Of a DNA stretch of 7,044 nt, positions 1 through 4,825 are shown one piece after another (position 1 is the first letter of the stretch; every line of letters starts with the position of its first letter). Below the pieces are notes generated by a model. The model did no database searches and had not been told where the DNA came from. It saw only the letters and a program-made list of their open reading frames with translations. A program made the position numbers and the translations under genes. Origin of the DNA: Caulobacteraceae bacterium. Lineage in GTDB: Bacteria > Pseudomonadota > Alphaproteobacteria > Caulobacterales > Caulobacteraceae. Where the stretch lies: contig CANGEH010000109.1 in assembly GCA_947452665.1 (NCBI GenBank), forward strand, positions 1 through 7,044. Reading direction: 5' to 3'.

Positions 1-194
1 CGCAACGGGCCAGTGCGATTTTTGCCGCCAGGGCGCGGGGCGAGGCCACTGTGCCGACCCAGATTGGTCTGGAAAAGGCAACCAATCCCTTCTTGCGGCC
101 GCGCTTGCTTGCGGGAGCCTTGGGGCTTGCTGGCCAGTCGGATGTGGCTTTGTTTGCTGCCCTGCGCGCCGCTAAGGACGGGTTTAAGGCATGA
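1..194 (+). CDS. gloB: Hydroxyacylglutathione hydrolase (glyoxalase II), C-terminal end only
   Basis: Partial gene entering from the left edge; codons are in phase from base 3 and end at TGA 192-194, giving the last 63 residues. Glyoxalase II hydrolyses S-D-lactoylglutathione to D-lactate and glutathione in the cytoplasm, the second step of methylglyoxal detoxification. The visible part is only the C-terminal helical substrate-binding domain. It shows the family signature around VPTQIGLEKATNPFLR (family form: VPS-x-LGEE-x-x-TNPFLR), followed by a helix and the usual ending LFAALRAAKDGFKA. The metallo-beta-lactamase domain with its metal ligands lies upstream, outside the window, so integrity cannot be judged. 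The stop overlaps the next start (ATGA, 191-194), which suggests translational coupling. The product call rests on this short but distinctive tail. Confidence 0.82.
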   Translation, partial: QRASAIFAARARGEATVPTQIGLEKATNPFLRPRLLAGALGLAGQSDVALFAALRAAKDGFKA

Positions 195-637
195 GGGCGA
201 GCCTTGGCGATCTGGCGGCGGCCCAGATCATTAAATTGCTGAACCTGCGCCCCCATCCTGAGGGCGGCTGGTATGGCGAAACCTTTCGGGCTGAAGCCTC
301 TGAGGGACAGCGTCCAAGCTCTACCGCCATCTATTATCTGCTGGAAGCCGATCAGGTCTCGGCCTGGCACAGGGTCGATGCCGACGAGGTCTGGCACTAT
401 TATGCGGGCGCGCCGCTGGTCTTGACCTTGTCGCCGCCGGATGGGGTGGGGGCCAAGAGCCTGCATCTTGGGTCTGACCTTATGGCGGGGCAAAGGCCTC
501 AGGCCGTGGTTCCAGCCGGATGGTGGCAGGCGGCGGAAAGCTTGGGCGCGTTTAGCCTCGTCGGCTGCACAGTTGCGCCGGGCTTTGATTTTGCAGGCTT
601 TGAACTGGCCCCGCCCAATTGGAGGCCAAGGGTCTAG
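191..637 (+). CDS. Cupin-fold DUF985 family protein
   Basis: 148-residue protein of the cupin_5/DUF985 type (COG3542), close to the usual family length. Motifs appear in family order: HPEGGWY at 22-28, AIYYLL at 46-51, WHRVDADEVWHYYAG at 59-73, the VPAGWWQAA turn at 107-115 and LVGCTVAPGFDFAGFEL at 123-139. H60, E66 and H69 sit where cupins often bind metal, but the metal and substrate are unknown. There is no signal peptide, so it is probably cytoplasmic. ATG at 191 overlaps the gloB stop in ATGA, implying coupled translation and possibly a role near glyoxal or sugar metabolism; that link is inference. The TAG stop (635-637) lies in the same CTAG as the stop of the opposing gene. Family assignment is firm; the biochemical function is not known. 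Confidence 0.88.
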   Translation: MRASLGDLAAAQIIKLLNLRPHPEGGWYGETFRAEASEGQRPSSTAIYYLLEADQVSAWHRVDADEVWHYYAGAPLVLTLSPPDGVGAKSLHLGSDLMAGQRPQAVVPAGWWQAAESLGAFSLVGCTVAPGFDFAGFELAPPNWRPRV

Positions 638-1452
638 CGCGCAATCGCCTTGGCGACCTTGGCCGAGGATGGGCGGCCCGCCACCCCGTCATCTGGGACA
701 ATGGTGATGACGATCTGGCTGCCTTGCCTGCGCGCATCGCTATTATCGCCCTGAATAAGCAGCACGCGGTCAATGCGTATGGCCTTGGCACGCCCATCGA
801 CCTGGCGCGCCATCTGCACAAAGGCCTCAGCCGCTGTGAGGGCGGAATCGGCAAACAAGGGCGCTGAGTCGGTGGTCACGTCCTCGGCGTCAAAGGTAAC
901 CAGTTTTTGCACGGCGCGGGATGCCCTGGCGCTGGCGAGGGTGAGCTTTTGTAAAAGGCCCGTGGCGCTAAGGGCCGAAAGGGTGCGGATGGGCGGTGCG
1001 CGTCCGGCTAGGGCTGCGGCTGATCCGGTTGGGGTTTCGGGCGTGAACACGGTCATGCCGCCCAGCCGTGTGGCGCGCAAAAGCGGCTGGCCGGCATCAT
1101 CTAGATAAATCAGATCCCCGCGTCCGGCTCGGCGCGGCGTCAAGACCCAGACCTCATGACTGGCCTCGAACCGAAACAGGATCGGGCCTTGTGATCGGTC
1201 GAGAATAAAGGCGGCACCGTCCTCGGACTGAAACCTGGCAATAATCGGCGTGGGCGCGCTGCGGCCATCATCGGGTTTATGACCAAACAAGGCTTCGCCC
1301 AGGTTTTGCCGCGGCATCGGCCCTTGGGCATGGCCAAGACCGGGCGCAAGGCTCCAGCAGCTAACCGCCAGACCAAGGACCGCGCAGGCGAGCCTAGGCA
1401 AGGGCTGCCGCGCTTTCAGATGGGGGTTAACGGGCCGTGGGAAACCAGACAT
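634..1452 (-). CDS. Exported DUF4908-type protein of unknown function
   Basis: 272 residues from ATG 1450-1452. The reading frame is open upstream to 1590, but the first 46 residues there would overlap the end of phaB and lack signal-peptide features. Starting at MSGFPRPV gives a basic n-region, a hydrophobic stretch (about residues 21-38) and a plausible GHA|Q cleavage site near residue 43, so the product is probably periplasmic. A weak AGGGA lies just before this ATG. The mature part carries the repeated short phrases I associate with DUF4908 of Caulobacterales: an ARFQSEDGAAFILDRSQG block, a DLIYLDDAGQPLLRATRLGGMTVFTP block, and a C-terminal VITIVPDDGVAGRPSS. No catalytic motif is visible. 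It lies 112 bp downstream of phaB on the same strand and may be cotranscribed. The stop overlaps the opposing cupin gene. The family name is from memory and needs a profile search. Confidence 0.72.
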   Translation of the reverse strand: MSGFPRPVNPHLKARQPLPRLACAVLGLAVSCWSLAPGLGHAQGPMPRQNLGEALFGHKPDDGRSAPTPIIARFQSEDGAAFILDRSQGPILFRFEASHEVWVLTPRRAGRGDLIYLDDAGQPLLRATRLGGMTVFTPETPTGSAAALAGRAPPIRTLSALSATGLLQKLTLASARASRAVQKLVTFDAEDVTTDSAPLFADSALTAAEAFVQMARQVDGRAKAIRIDRVLLIQGDNSDARRQGSQIVITIVPDDGVAGRPSSAKVAKAIAR

Positions 1453-1564
1453 GGTCCCTGACTTGCACGGGGACTGGGGCGGATTTTGGACCAAGGTTTG
1501 ACCAATCCGTCGCAAGTGCACTTTTTTGCCCTGCCCCCAGAAACCCCATGTCTGCCCAGCCAAG
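1453..1564 (-). other. phaB to DUF4908 intercistronic gap with several dyads
   Basis: These 112 bases contain a perfect 10-bp palindrome AAGTGCACTT (1514-1523). They also hold an inverted repeat CGGATT (1480-1485) / AATCCG (1504-1509) enclosing the small palindrome TTGGACCAA (1486-1494). GACCAA is directly repeated at 1489-1494 and 1500-1505. No clear terminator follows phaB, so read-through into the DUF4908 gene is possible. The dyads could instead mark a separate regulated promoter for that gene. No -35/-10 pair is convincing. Confidence 0.45.
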
Positions 1565-2290
1565 CTAGCCCGCGATATACTGGCCGCCATTAATGGTCAG
1601 GGTCGAGCCGGTGACAAAGCCCGCCTTGTCTGAGGCCAGATAGGCAACCGCATCGGCTATTTCTTCGGCCTGGCCCAGACGCCCAACGGGAATATTGGCA
1701 ATAATCCCCTCCAGCACTTTTTCCGGAACCGCCGCGACCATGTCCGTATCAATATAGCCGGGCGCAATCACATTGACCGTAATGCCTTTGCGGGCGGTTT
1801 CTTGGGCGAGGGCCTTGGTAAAGCCGATCACACCGGCCTTGGCGGCGGAGTAATTGGTTTGGCCCATCTGACCCTTTTGGCCATTAATCGAGGAAATATT
1901 GATAATACGGCCAAAATTGCGCTCACGCATGCCGTCAATCACATGGCGGCTGGTATTGAAAACACTGTCCAGATTGGCGCGGGTCACCTCGCCCCATTGG
2001 GCGGGCGAGAGCTTATGCAGCATGGCATCGCGGGTAATACCGGCATTATTGACCAGCACTGCGATCGGGCCGAGCGTGTTTTCGATTTCAGCAAAAGCCG
2101 CGCCCACGGCTTCGAAATCGCCAACATCGGCCTTGATGCACAAAACGCCCAGATCCTTGCGGGCGGCTTCTGCTGCGGCCTCATTGCCCGCATAGACGGC
2201 CGCGACCGCATAGCCTTGTGCTTTTAGTGTTTTTGTAATCGCCAAACCGATGCCGCGCGTTCCGCCGGTCACCACTGCTACCTTGGTCAA
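1565..2290 (-). CDS. phaB: Acetoacetyl-CoA reductase, NADPH-dependent
   Basis: 241-residue short-chain dehydrogenase that reduces acetoacetyl-CoA to (R)-3-hydroxybutyryl-CoA, the monomer-forming step of polyhydroxybutyrate synthesis in the cytoplasm. The Rossmann nucleotide motif TGGTRGIG is at 8-15 and NNAG at 81-84; N106, S134, Y147 and K151 form the catalytic set. The block NISSINGQKGQMGQTNYSAAK (131-151) closely matches the characterised Ralstonia PhaB and separates it from FabG, the main alternative. The Phe contacting substrate in the Ralstonia enzyme is Met142 here. Length is near the usual 240-247. The start codon is TTG (2288-2290); no in-frame ATG or GTG lies between it and the upstream stop, and AAGGGG sits 7 nt before it. 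It follows phaA by 87 bp on the same strand, so the two probably form an operon. The stop TAG is again inside a CTAG. Confidence 0.93.
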   Translation of the reverse strand: MTKVAVVTGGTRGIGLAITKTLKAQGYAVAAVYAGNEAAAEAARKDLGVLCIKADVGDFEAVGAAFAEIENTLGPIAVLVNNAGITRDAMLHKLSPAQWGEVTRANLDSVFNTSRHVIDGMRERNFGRIINISSINGQKGQMGQTNYSAAKAGVIGFTKALAQETARKGITVNVIAPGYIDTDMVAAVPEKVLEGIIANIPVGRLGQAEEIADAVAYLASDKAGFVTGSTLTINGGQYIAG

Positions 2291-2297
2291 TCTATTT

Positions 2298-2303
2298 CCC
2301 CTT
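2298..2303 (-). promoter_or_regulatory. Ribosome binding site that fixes the phaB TTG start
   Basis: On the minus strand AAGGGG stands 7 nt upstream of the TTG at 2288-2290. This is a strong Shine-Dalgarno match at normal spacing. It is the main reason for accepting the rare start codon rather than assuming a sequencing error or a later start inside the nucleotide-binding fold. Confidence 0.75.
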
Positions 2304-2326
2304 AACTGGACGAGTGAATGAATGGT

Positions 2327-2363
2327 CCCGGCCGCGCCCGCTTTTGTCGATGTCGCGGCCGGG
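2327..2363. repeat. Perfect 10-bp inverted repeat (hairpin) between phaA and phaB
   Basis: CCCGGCCGCG at 2327-2336 and its exact complement CGCGGCCGGG at 2354-2363 can form an all-GC stem with a 17-nt loop. It lies just after the phaA stop and 36 bases before phaB. In the direction of transcription (minus) the stem is followed by mixed sequence, not a U run, so a simple rho-independent terminator is unlikely. It could stabilise the upstream phaA message, cause partial attenuation, or be a protein site. The structure is seen; the role is inference. Confidence 0.6.
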
Positions 2364-2377
2364 TTTAGTTTGGCCTG

Positions 2378-3553
2378 TTAGGCCCGCTCAACGCAGATGG
2401 CTACGCCCATGCCGCCGCCGACACAGAGCGTGGCCACACCCTTTTTGGCATCGTGGTCTTGCATGGCATAGAGCAGGGTGGTCAGGATGCGCGCGCCCGA
2501 GGCCCCGATCGGGTGGCCAATGGCGATTGCGCCGCCATTGACATTGACCTTGGCCGGATCAAGGCCAAGTTCGCGCACTACGCACAGGGACTGGGCGGCA
2601 AAGGCCTCATTGGACTCAATCAGGTCCAGATCACCCACCGTCCAACCGGCCTTTTCCAGCGCCTTGCGCACAGCCGGGATCGGGCCAGTGCCCATAATGG
2701 CCGGATCAACACCGGCATGGGCCCAGGAGGCAATACGGGCCATGGGCTTAAGCCCGCGCCTTTCGGCCTCATCAGCGCTCATCAAGACCAGGGCCGCGGC
2801 CCCGTCATTAAGGCCAGAGGCATTGGCCGCCGTAACCGAGCCGTCCTTAGTAAAGGCAGGCTTTAGGCCGCTGACACTGTCATAGGTCGCGCCATGGCGG
2901 ATATATTCGTCCTTATCGACCACCACATCGCCCTTGCGGCCCTTGATCGTGACGGGCGCAATCTGGGCATCAAAACGGCCGTCCTTTTGCGCGGCCTCGG
3001 CCTTGTTTTGCGAGGCGACCGCGAAACGGTCCTGATCTTCTCGCGTAATCTGCCAACGCGCGGCGATGTTTTCGGCGGTCTGGCCCATATGATAGCCGTG
3101 AAAGGCGTCCCAAAGGCCGTCCTTAATCATGGTATCGACAAAGCCCAGATCGCCCATTTTCTGGCCATTGCGCAGGTGGGCTGAGTGGGGCGACTGGCTC
3201 ATGCTTTCCTGACCGCCCGCGACGACAATCTTGGCATCGCCAGAGGCAATCTGCTGCATGCCAAGGGCAACGGCGCGCAGACCTGAGCCGCACAACTGAT
3301 TAATGCTCCAAGCCGGGCTTTCGTGGGGCACGCCCGCCCGCACAGCCGCCTGACGGGCAGGGCCTTGACCGGCTCCGGCCTGCAAGACCTGACCTAGGAT
3401 CACCTCATCGACATCGCTCATGGCAATATTGGCCCGTGCGACGGCTGCCGAAATAGCCACAGAGCCGAGCTCACTGGCCGAGACGCCGCTCAAGGCGCCA
3501 TTAAAAGAGCCCACAGGTGTGCGTGCGGCGGAGACAATCACAATCTCAGTCAT
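2378..3553 (-). CDS. phaA: Acetyl-CoA acetyltransferase (beta-ketothiolase)
   Basis: 391-residue biosynthetic thiolase that condenses two acetyl-CoA into acetoacetyl-CoA, the first step of polyhydroxybutyrate synthesis; it normally acts as a cytoplasmic tetramer. The acylated nucleophile is C88 in NQLCGSG (85-91). The NEAF loop is at 315-318, H347 is in GHPIGASG (346-353), and the proton-shuttling C377 is in CVGGGMG (377-383). These correspond, one residue earlier, to C89, H348 and C378 of the Zoogloea enzyme, and the length is the same class. GQVLQAGAGQGPARQAA (54-70) is also typical. Start ATG 3551-3553; GAGGGA lies about 12 nt upstream, rather far for a Shine-Dalgarno. It is first in the minus-strand run before phaB and is divergent from phaR. 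Degradative FadA-type thiolase is an alternative, but the phaB and phaR neighbours favour PhaA. Confidence 0.95.
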   Translation of the reverse strand: MTEIVIVSAARTPVGSFNGALSGVSASELGSVAISAAVARANIAMSDVDEVILGQVLQAGAGQGPARQAAVRAGVPHESPAWSINQLCGSGLRAVALGMQQIASGDAKIVVAGGQESMSQSPHSAHLRNGQKMGDLGFVDTMIKDGLWDAFHGYHMGQTAENIAARWQITREDQDRFAVASQNKAEAAQKDGRFDAQIAPVTIKGRKGDVVVDKDEYIRHGATYDSVSGLKPAFTKDGSVTAANASGLNDGAAALVLMSADEAERRGLKPMARIASWAHAGVDPAIMGTGPIPAVRKALEKAGWTVGDLDLIESNEAFAAQSLCVVRELGLDPAKVNVNGGAIAIGHPIGASGARILTTLLYAMQDHDAKKGVATLCVGGGMGVAICVERA

Positions 3554-3610
3554 GGTCCAGTGCTTTCCCTCGGTTCAGCCGGCGGCGCTTTCGCGACCGG
3601 CGCGGTTTCT

Positions 3611-3627
3611 ATTGCAATCTACATTGC
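3611..3627. promoter_or_regulatory. Candidate PhaR operator: ATTGCAAT palindrome with third half-site
   Basis: ATTGCAAT (3611-3618) is a perfect 8-bp palindrome, and its GCAAT half also pairs with ATTGC at 3623-3627 across 4 bases, so three half-sites lie in 17 bp. The extended word CTATTGCA (3609-3616) recurs at 3695-3702. It lies about 60 bp upstream of the phaA start, in a promoter-like position. The Paracoccus PhaR site is a TGC-rich dyad (CTGC-N3/4-GCAG), which makes a PhaR operator reasonable but unproved. Confidence 0.4.
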
Positions 3628-3679
3628 CCGGTTCTTTGACGTTCGTCACGGGGGTGCGTGTGAAAGGCTTGATAATATC

Positions 3680-3697
3680 TAGGCTAGCGTAAGCCTA
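3680..3697. repeat. 6-bp dyad TAGGCT / AGCCTA upstream of phaR
   Basis: TAGGCT (3680-3685) and its exact complement AGCCTA (3692-3697) are separated by six bases. A second overlapping dyad, CTAGC (3684-3688) with GCTAG (3708-3712), shares part of it. The location about 80 bp before the phaR ATG suits an operator or promoter element. The arms are short enough that chance is possible. Confidence 0.35.
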
Positions 3698-3736
3698 TTG
3701 CATTGATGCTAGTGTTTGCCAAAGATGGCCTTAAGG

Positions 3737-3755
3737 GCGGCGCGGCCTGCGCCGC
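3737..3755 (+). promoter_or_regulatory. GC-only hairpin in the phaR leader
   Basis: GCGGCGC (3737-3743) and GCGCCGC (3749-3755) form a perfect 7-bp stem with a 5-nt loop. It ends 14 nt before the GGAGG of phaR. There is no following T run, so it is not a canonical terminator. It may influence ribosome access or mRNA stability, or may be a DNA-binding dyad. Confidence 0.45.
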
Positions 3756-3769
3756 AATATGTCGTCACC

Positions 3770-3774
3770 GGAGG
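3770..3774 (+). promoter_or_regulatory. phaR ribosome binding site
   Basis: GGAGG stands 4 nt before ATG 3779-3781. This decides the phaR start: the frame is open further upstream to a TTG at 3716 and includes an ATG at 3725, but neither has a comparable site, and the extra 21 residues do not resemble the PhaR family. Confidence 0.75.
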
Positions 3775-3778
3775 CCCG

Positions 3779-4492
3779 ATGTCGGAAGAAACCAAGGCCC
3801 AAACGCGTCGCGCTGAAGCCCAGGCGCAAAAGGCTAGTGCCAAGGCCGCTGCGACGGGACCGATTGTCATCAAGAAATATGCCAATCGGCGGCTCTATAA
3901 TACCGATACCAGCACCTATGTAACGCTTGAGCACCTTGCCGACATGGTCAAGGAGGGCGCCGATTTTGTCGTATTTGATGCCAAGACCAATGAAGACATT
4001 ACTCGCTCGGTCTTGACCCAGATTATTTTTGATGAGGAAAGCCGCGGTCAAAACCTGTTGCCAATCCAGTTTTTGCGCCAATTGATCCGGTTTTATGGCG
4101 ATTCCTTGCAGGCCTTTTTGCCCAGCTATCTGGAATTGTCGCTCGATAGTTTCGCGCGGCAAAACGACCGGCTCAAACAACAATTTACGTCCGTGCCGCC
4201 GGTCATGGGCATGCCGGGTCTCAATCCGGCCAAGGCGCTTGGCGCCGTTCCCATGCCCAGCCCACAGTTTTTAGAAGATCAGGTTCGGCAAAACATGGCC
4301 CTATTTGACCGGGCCATGAAAATGTTTTCGCCCTTTGCCTATGCGCCCGTGGACGAGCCAAGGCCCGCTGCTGCGCCAGAAGCCGCTCAAACCGCCGCAT
4401 CGGCTTCAGGCCAGGACCCATCCTTGGGTGATTTGAAAAAACGCATTGAAGAAATGCAAGAACAGATCGAGAAATTGGCGTCCAAGTCCTAA
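3779..4492 (+). CDS. phaR: Polyhydroxyalkanoate synthesis regulator PhaR
   Basis: 237-residue regulator that in characterised relatives binds both DNA and nascent polyhydroxybutyrate and releases granule genes (phasin and often phaR itself) when polymer appears. After a basic Ala/Lys-rich N-terminus (1-27), the conserved DNA-binding domain (PHB_acc_N) runs from about 28 to 88, with IKKYANRRLYNTDTSTYVTL at 31-50 and FDAKTNEDITRSVLTQIIFDEE at 66-87. The polymer/accumulation domain follows at about 90-131 (LLPIQFLRQLIRFYGDSLQAFLPSYLE). The C-terminal half is variable, with an Ala/Pro linker (about 190-214) and a charged helix at 216-235 with coiled-coil character. The start is set by GGAGG at 3770-3774. 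It is divergent from phaA-phaB and followed after 9 bp by an unrecognised gene. The family call is secure; whether it activates or represses the adjacent phaAB is inference. Confidence 0.95.
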   Translation: MSEETKAQTRRAEAQAQKASAKAAATGPIVIKKYANRRLYNTDTSTYVTLEHLADMVKEGADFVVFDAKTNEDITRSVLTQIIFDEESRGQNLLPIQFLRQLIRFYGDSLQAFLPSYLELSLDSFARQNDRLKQQFTSVPPVMGMPGLNPAKALGAVPMPSPQFLEDQVRQNMALFDRAMKMFSPFAYAPVDEPRPAAAPEAAQTAASASGQDPSLGDLKKRIEEMQEQIEKLASKS

Positions 4493-4501
4493 GGCACGTC
4501 C

Positions 4502-4825
4502 ATGACCGAGCCCCTCCTGCCCATTCCCAGACACCGCGCCTTGCGCCTCGTGGGCGAGCAGGCCCATAGCAAGTCTCGCCGCCATCCCGATCGCCGCAAC
4601 GGGCAGTCGGGTCAGGATCGCCCAGCCTATGGCGAGGCCCTTTATCTTGAAAACAAGACCACCGTTATAGAGGCCCAGATACTCGGCCAGCCGCTTCAGT
4701 TGCGGGGTCTAAAGGCTGGACCCGCGGGCCTTGTTACGGCGAGATCGGCCTATTTGACGACCCAATGGTGCGGAAGCCGCGACCGCCGCGCGCCGCTTGG
4801 CAAGGTGGGCGAGACCGAGGCCTAG
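4502..4825 (+). CDS. Uncharacterised 107-residue basic protein downstream of phaR
   Basis: I do not firmly recognise this protein. ATG 4502 lies 9 bp after the phaR stop, with AAGG overlapping that stop about 8 nt upstream, so it is probably cotranscribed with phaR. Residues 10-40 are strongly basic and hydrophilic (many Arg, His, Lys) and probably disordered. Residues 57-106 look more ordered: AQILGQ, RGLKAG, ARSAYLTTQW, then a GSRDRRAP segment and a polar GKVGETEA end. No signal peptide, membrane segment or catalytic motif is visible. Codon choice (GCC, GGC, GAG, TTG) matches the neighbours, and the stop shares one CTAG with the convergent cyclase gene, the same geometry as the cupin/DUF4908 pair. 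Both points favour a real gene. The other five frames here are broken by stops. Function cannot be stated. Confidence 0.65.
   Translation: MTEPLLPIPRHRALRLVGEQAHSKSRRHPDRRNGQSGQDRPAYGEALYLENKTTVIEAQILGQPLQLRGLKAGPAGLVTARSAYLTTQWCGSRDRRAPLGKVGETEA

Larger units (their letters stand above)
3554..3778. promoter_or_regulatory. Divergent phaA/phaR control region
   Basis: These 225 bases separate the two divergent starts and must carry both promoters. They are more AT-rich than the flanking genes around 3605-3720. I see a cluster of ATTGC/GCAAT half-sites (3611-3627), a second CTATTGCA copy (3695-3702), a dyad TAGGCT-6-AGCCTA (3680-3697), GACGTTCGTC (3638-3647), and a GC hairpin at 3737-3755. TTGATA (3669-3674) and TTGACG (3636-3641) are -35-like, but neither has a convincing partner at normal spacing, so I do not assign exact promoters. 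PhaR proteins usually bind such regions at TGC-rich sites and repress themselves or granule genes; binding here is inferred. Confidence 0.6.

Noticed and set aside
1..234. 73-codon plus-strand open frame starting at base 13
   Set aside because: Out of frame with the clear gloB C-terminal sequence and overlapping the cupin start; Arg/Pro/Cys-rich shadow.
1453..1590. 46-residue N-terminal extension of the DUF4908 protein starting inside phaB
   Set aside because: It would bury the signal peptide in mid-protein; the start at 1452 gives a normal export signal.
1802..2227. 141-codon open frame on the plus strand opposite phaB
   Set aside because: Mirror of a well-conserved reductase; its sequence shows no family features, only the side effect of GC-rich codon usage.
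2327..2370. Rho-independent terminator on the plus strand (stem followed by TTTAGTTT)
   Set aside because: The T-rich tail is on the strand with no gene; the phaA transcript runs the other way and meets no U run after the stem.
2453..2885. Two overlapping plus-strand open frames opposite phaA
   Set aside because: Both lie wholly within the conserved thiolase and have no recognisable motifs or convincing ribosome sites.
3636..3678. TTGACG (3636) with GATAAT (3671) as a phaR promoter
   Set aside because: The 29-bp spacing is far too long for a sigma-70 promoter, and no better -10 was found for this -35.
3716..3778. Longer phaR start at TTG 3716 or ATG 3725 adding up to 21 residues
   Set aside because: No ribosome site there, a GC hairpin lies in this stretch, and GGAGG points to ATG 3779, where family-like sequence begins.
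3731..4183. 150-codon minus-strand open frame opposite phaR
   Set aside because: It covers the conserved PhaR domains on the other strand and has no independent support.
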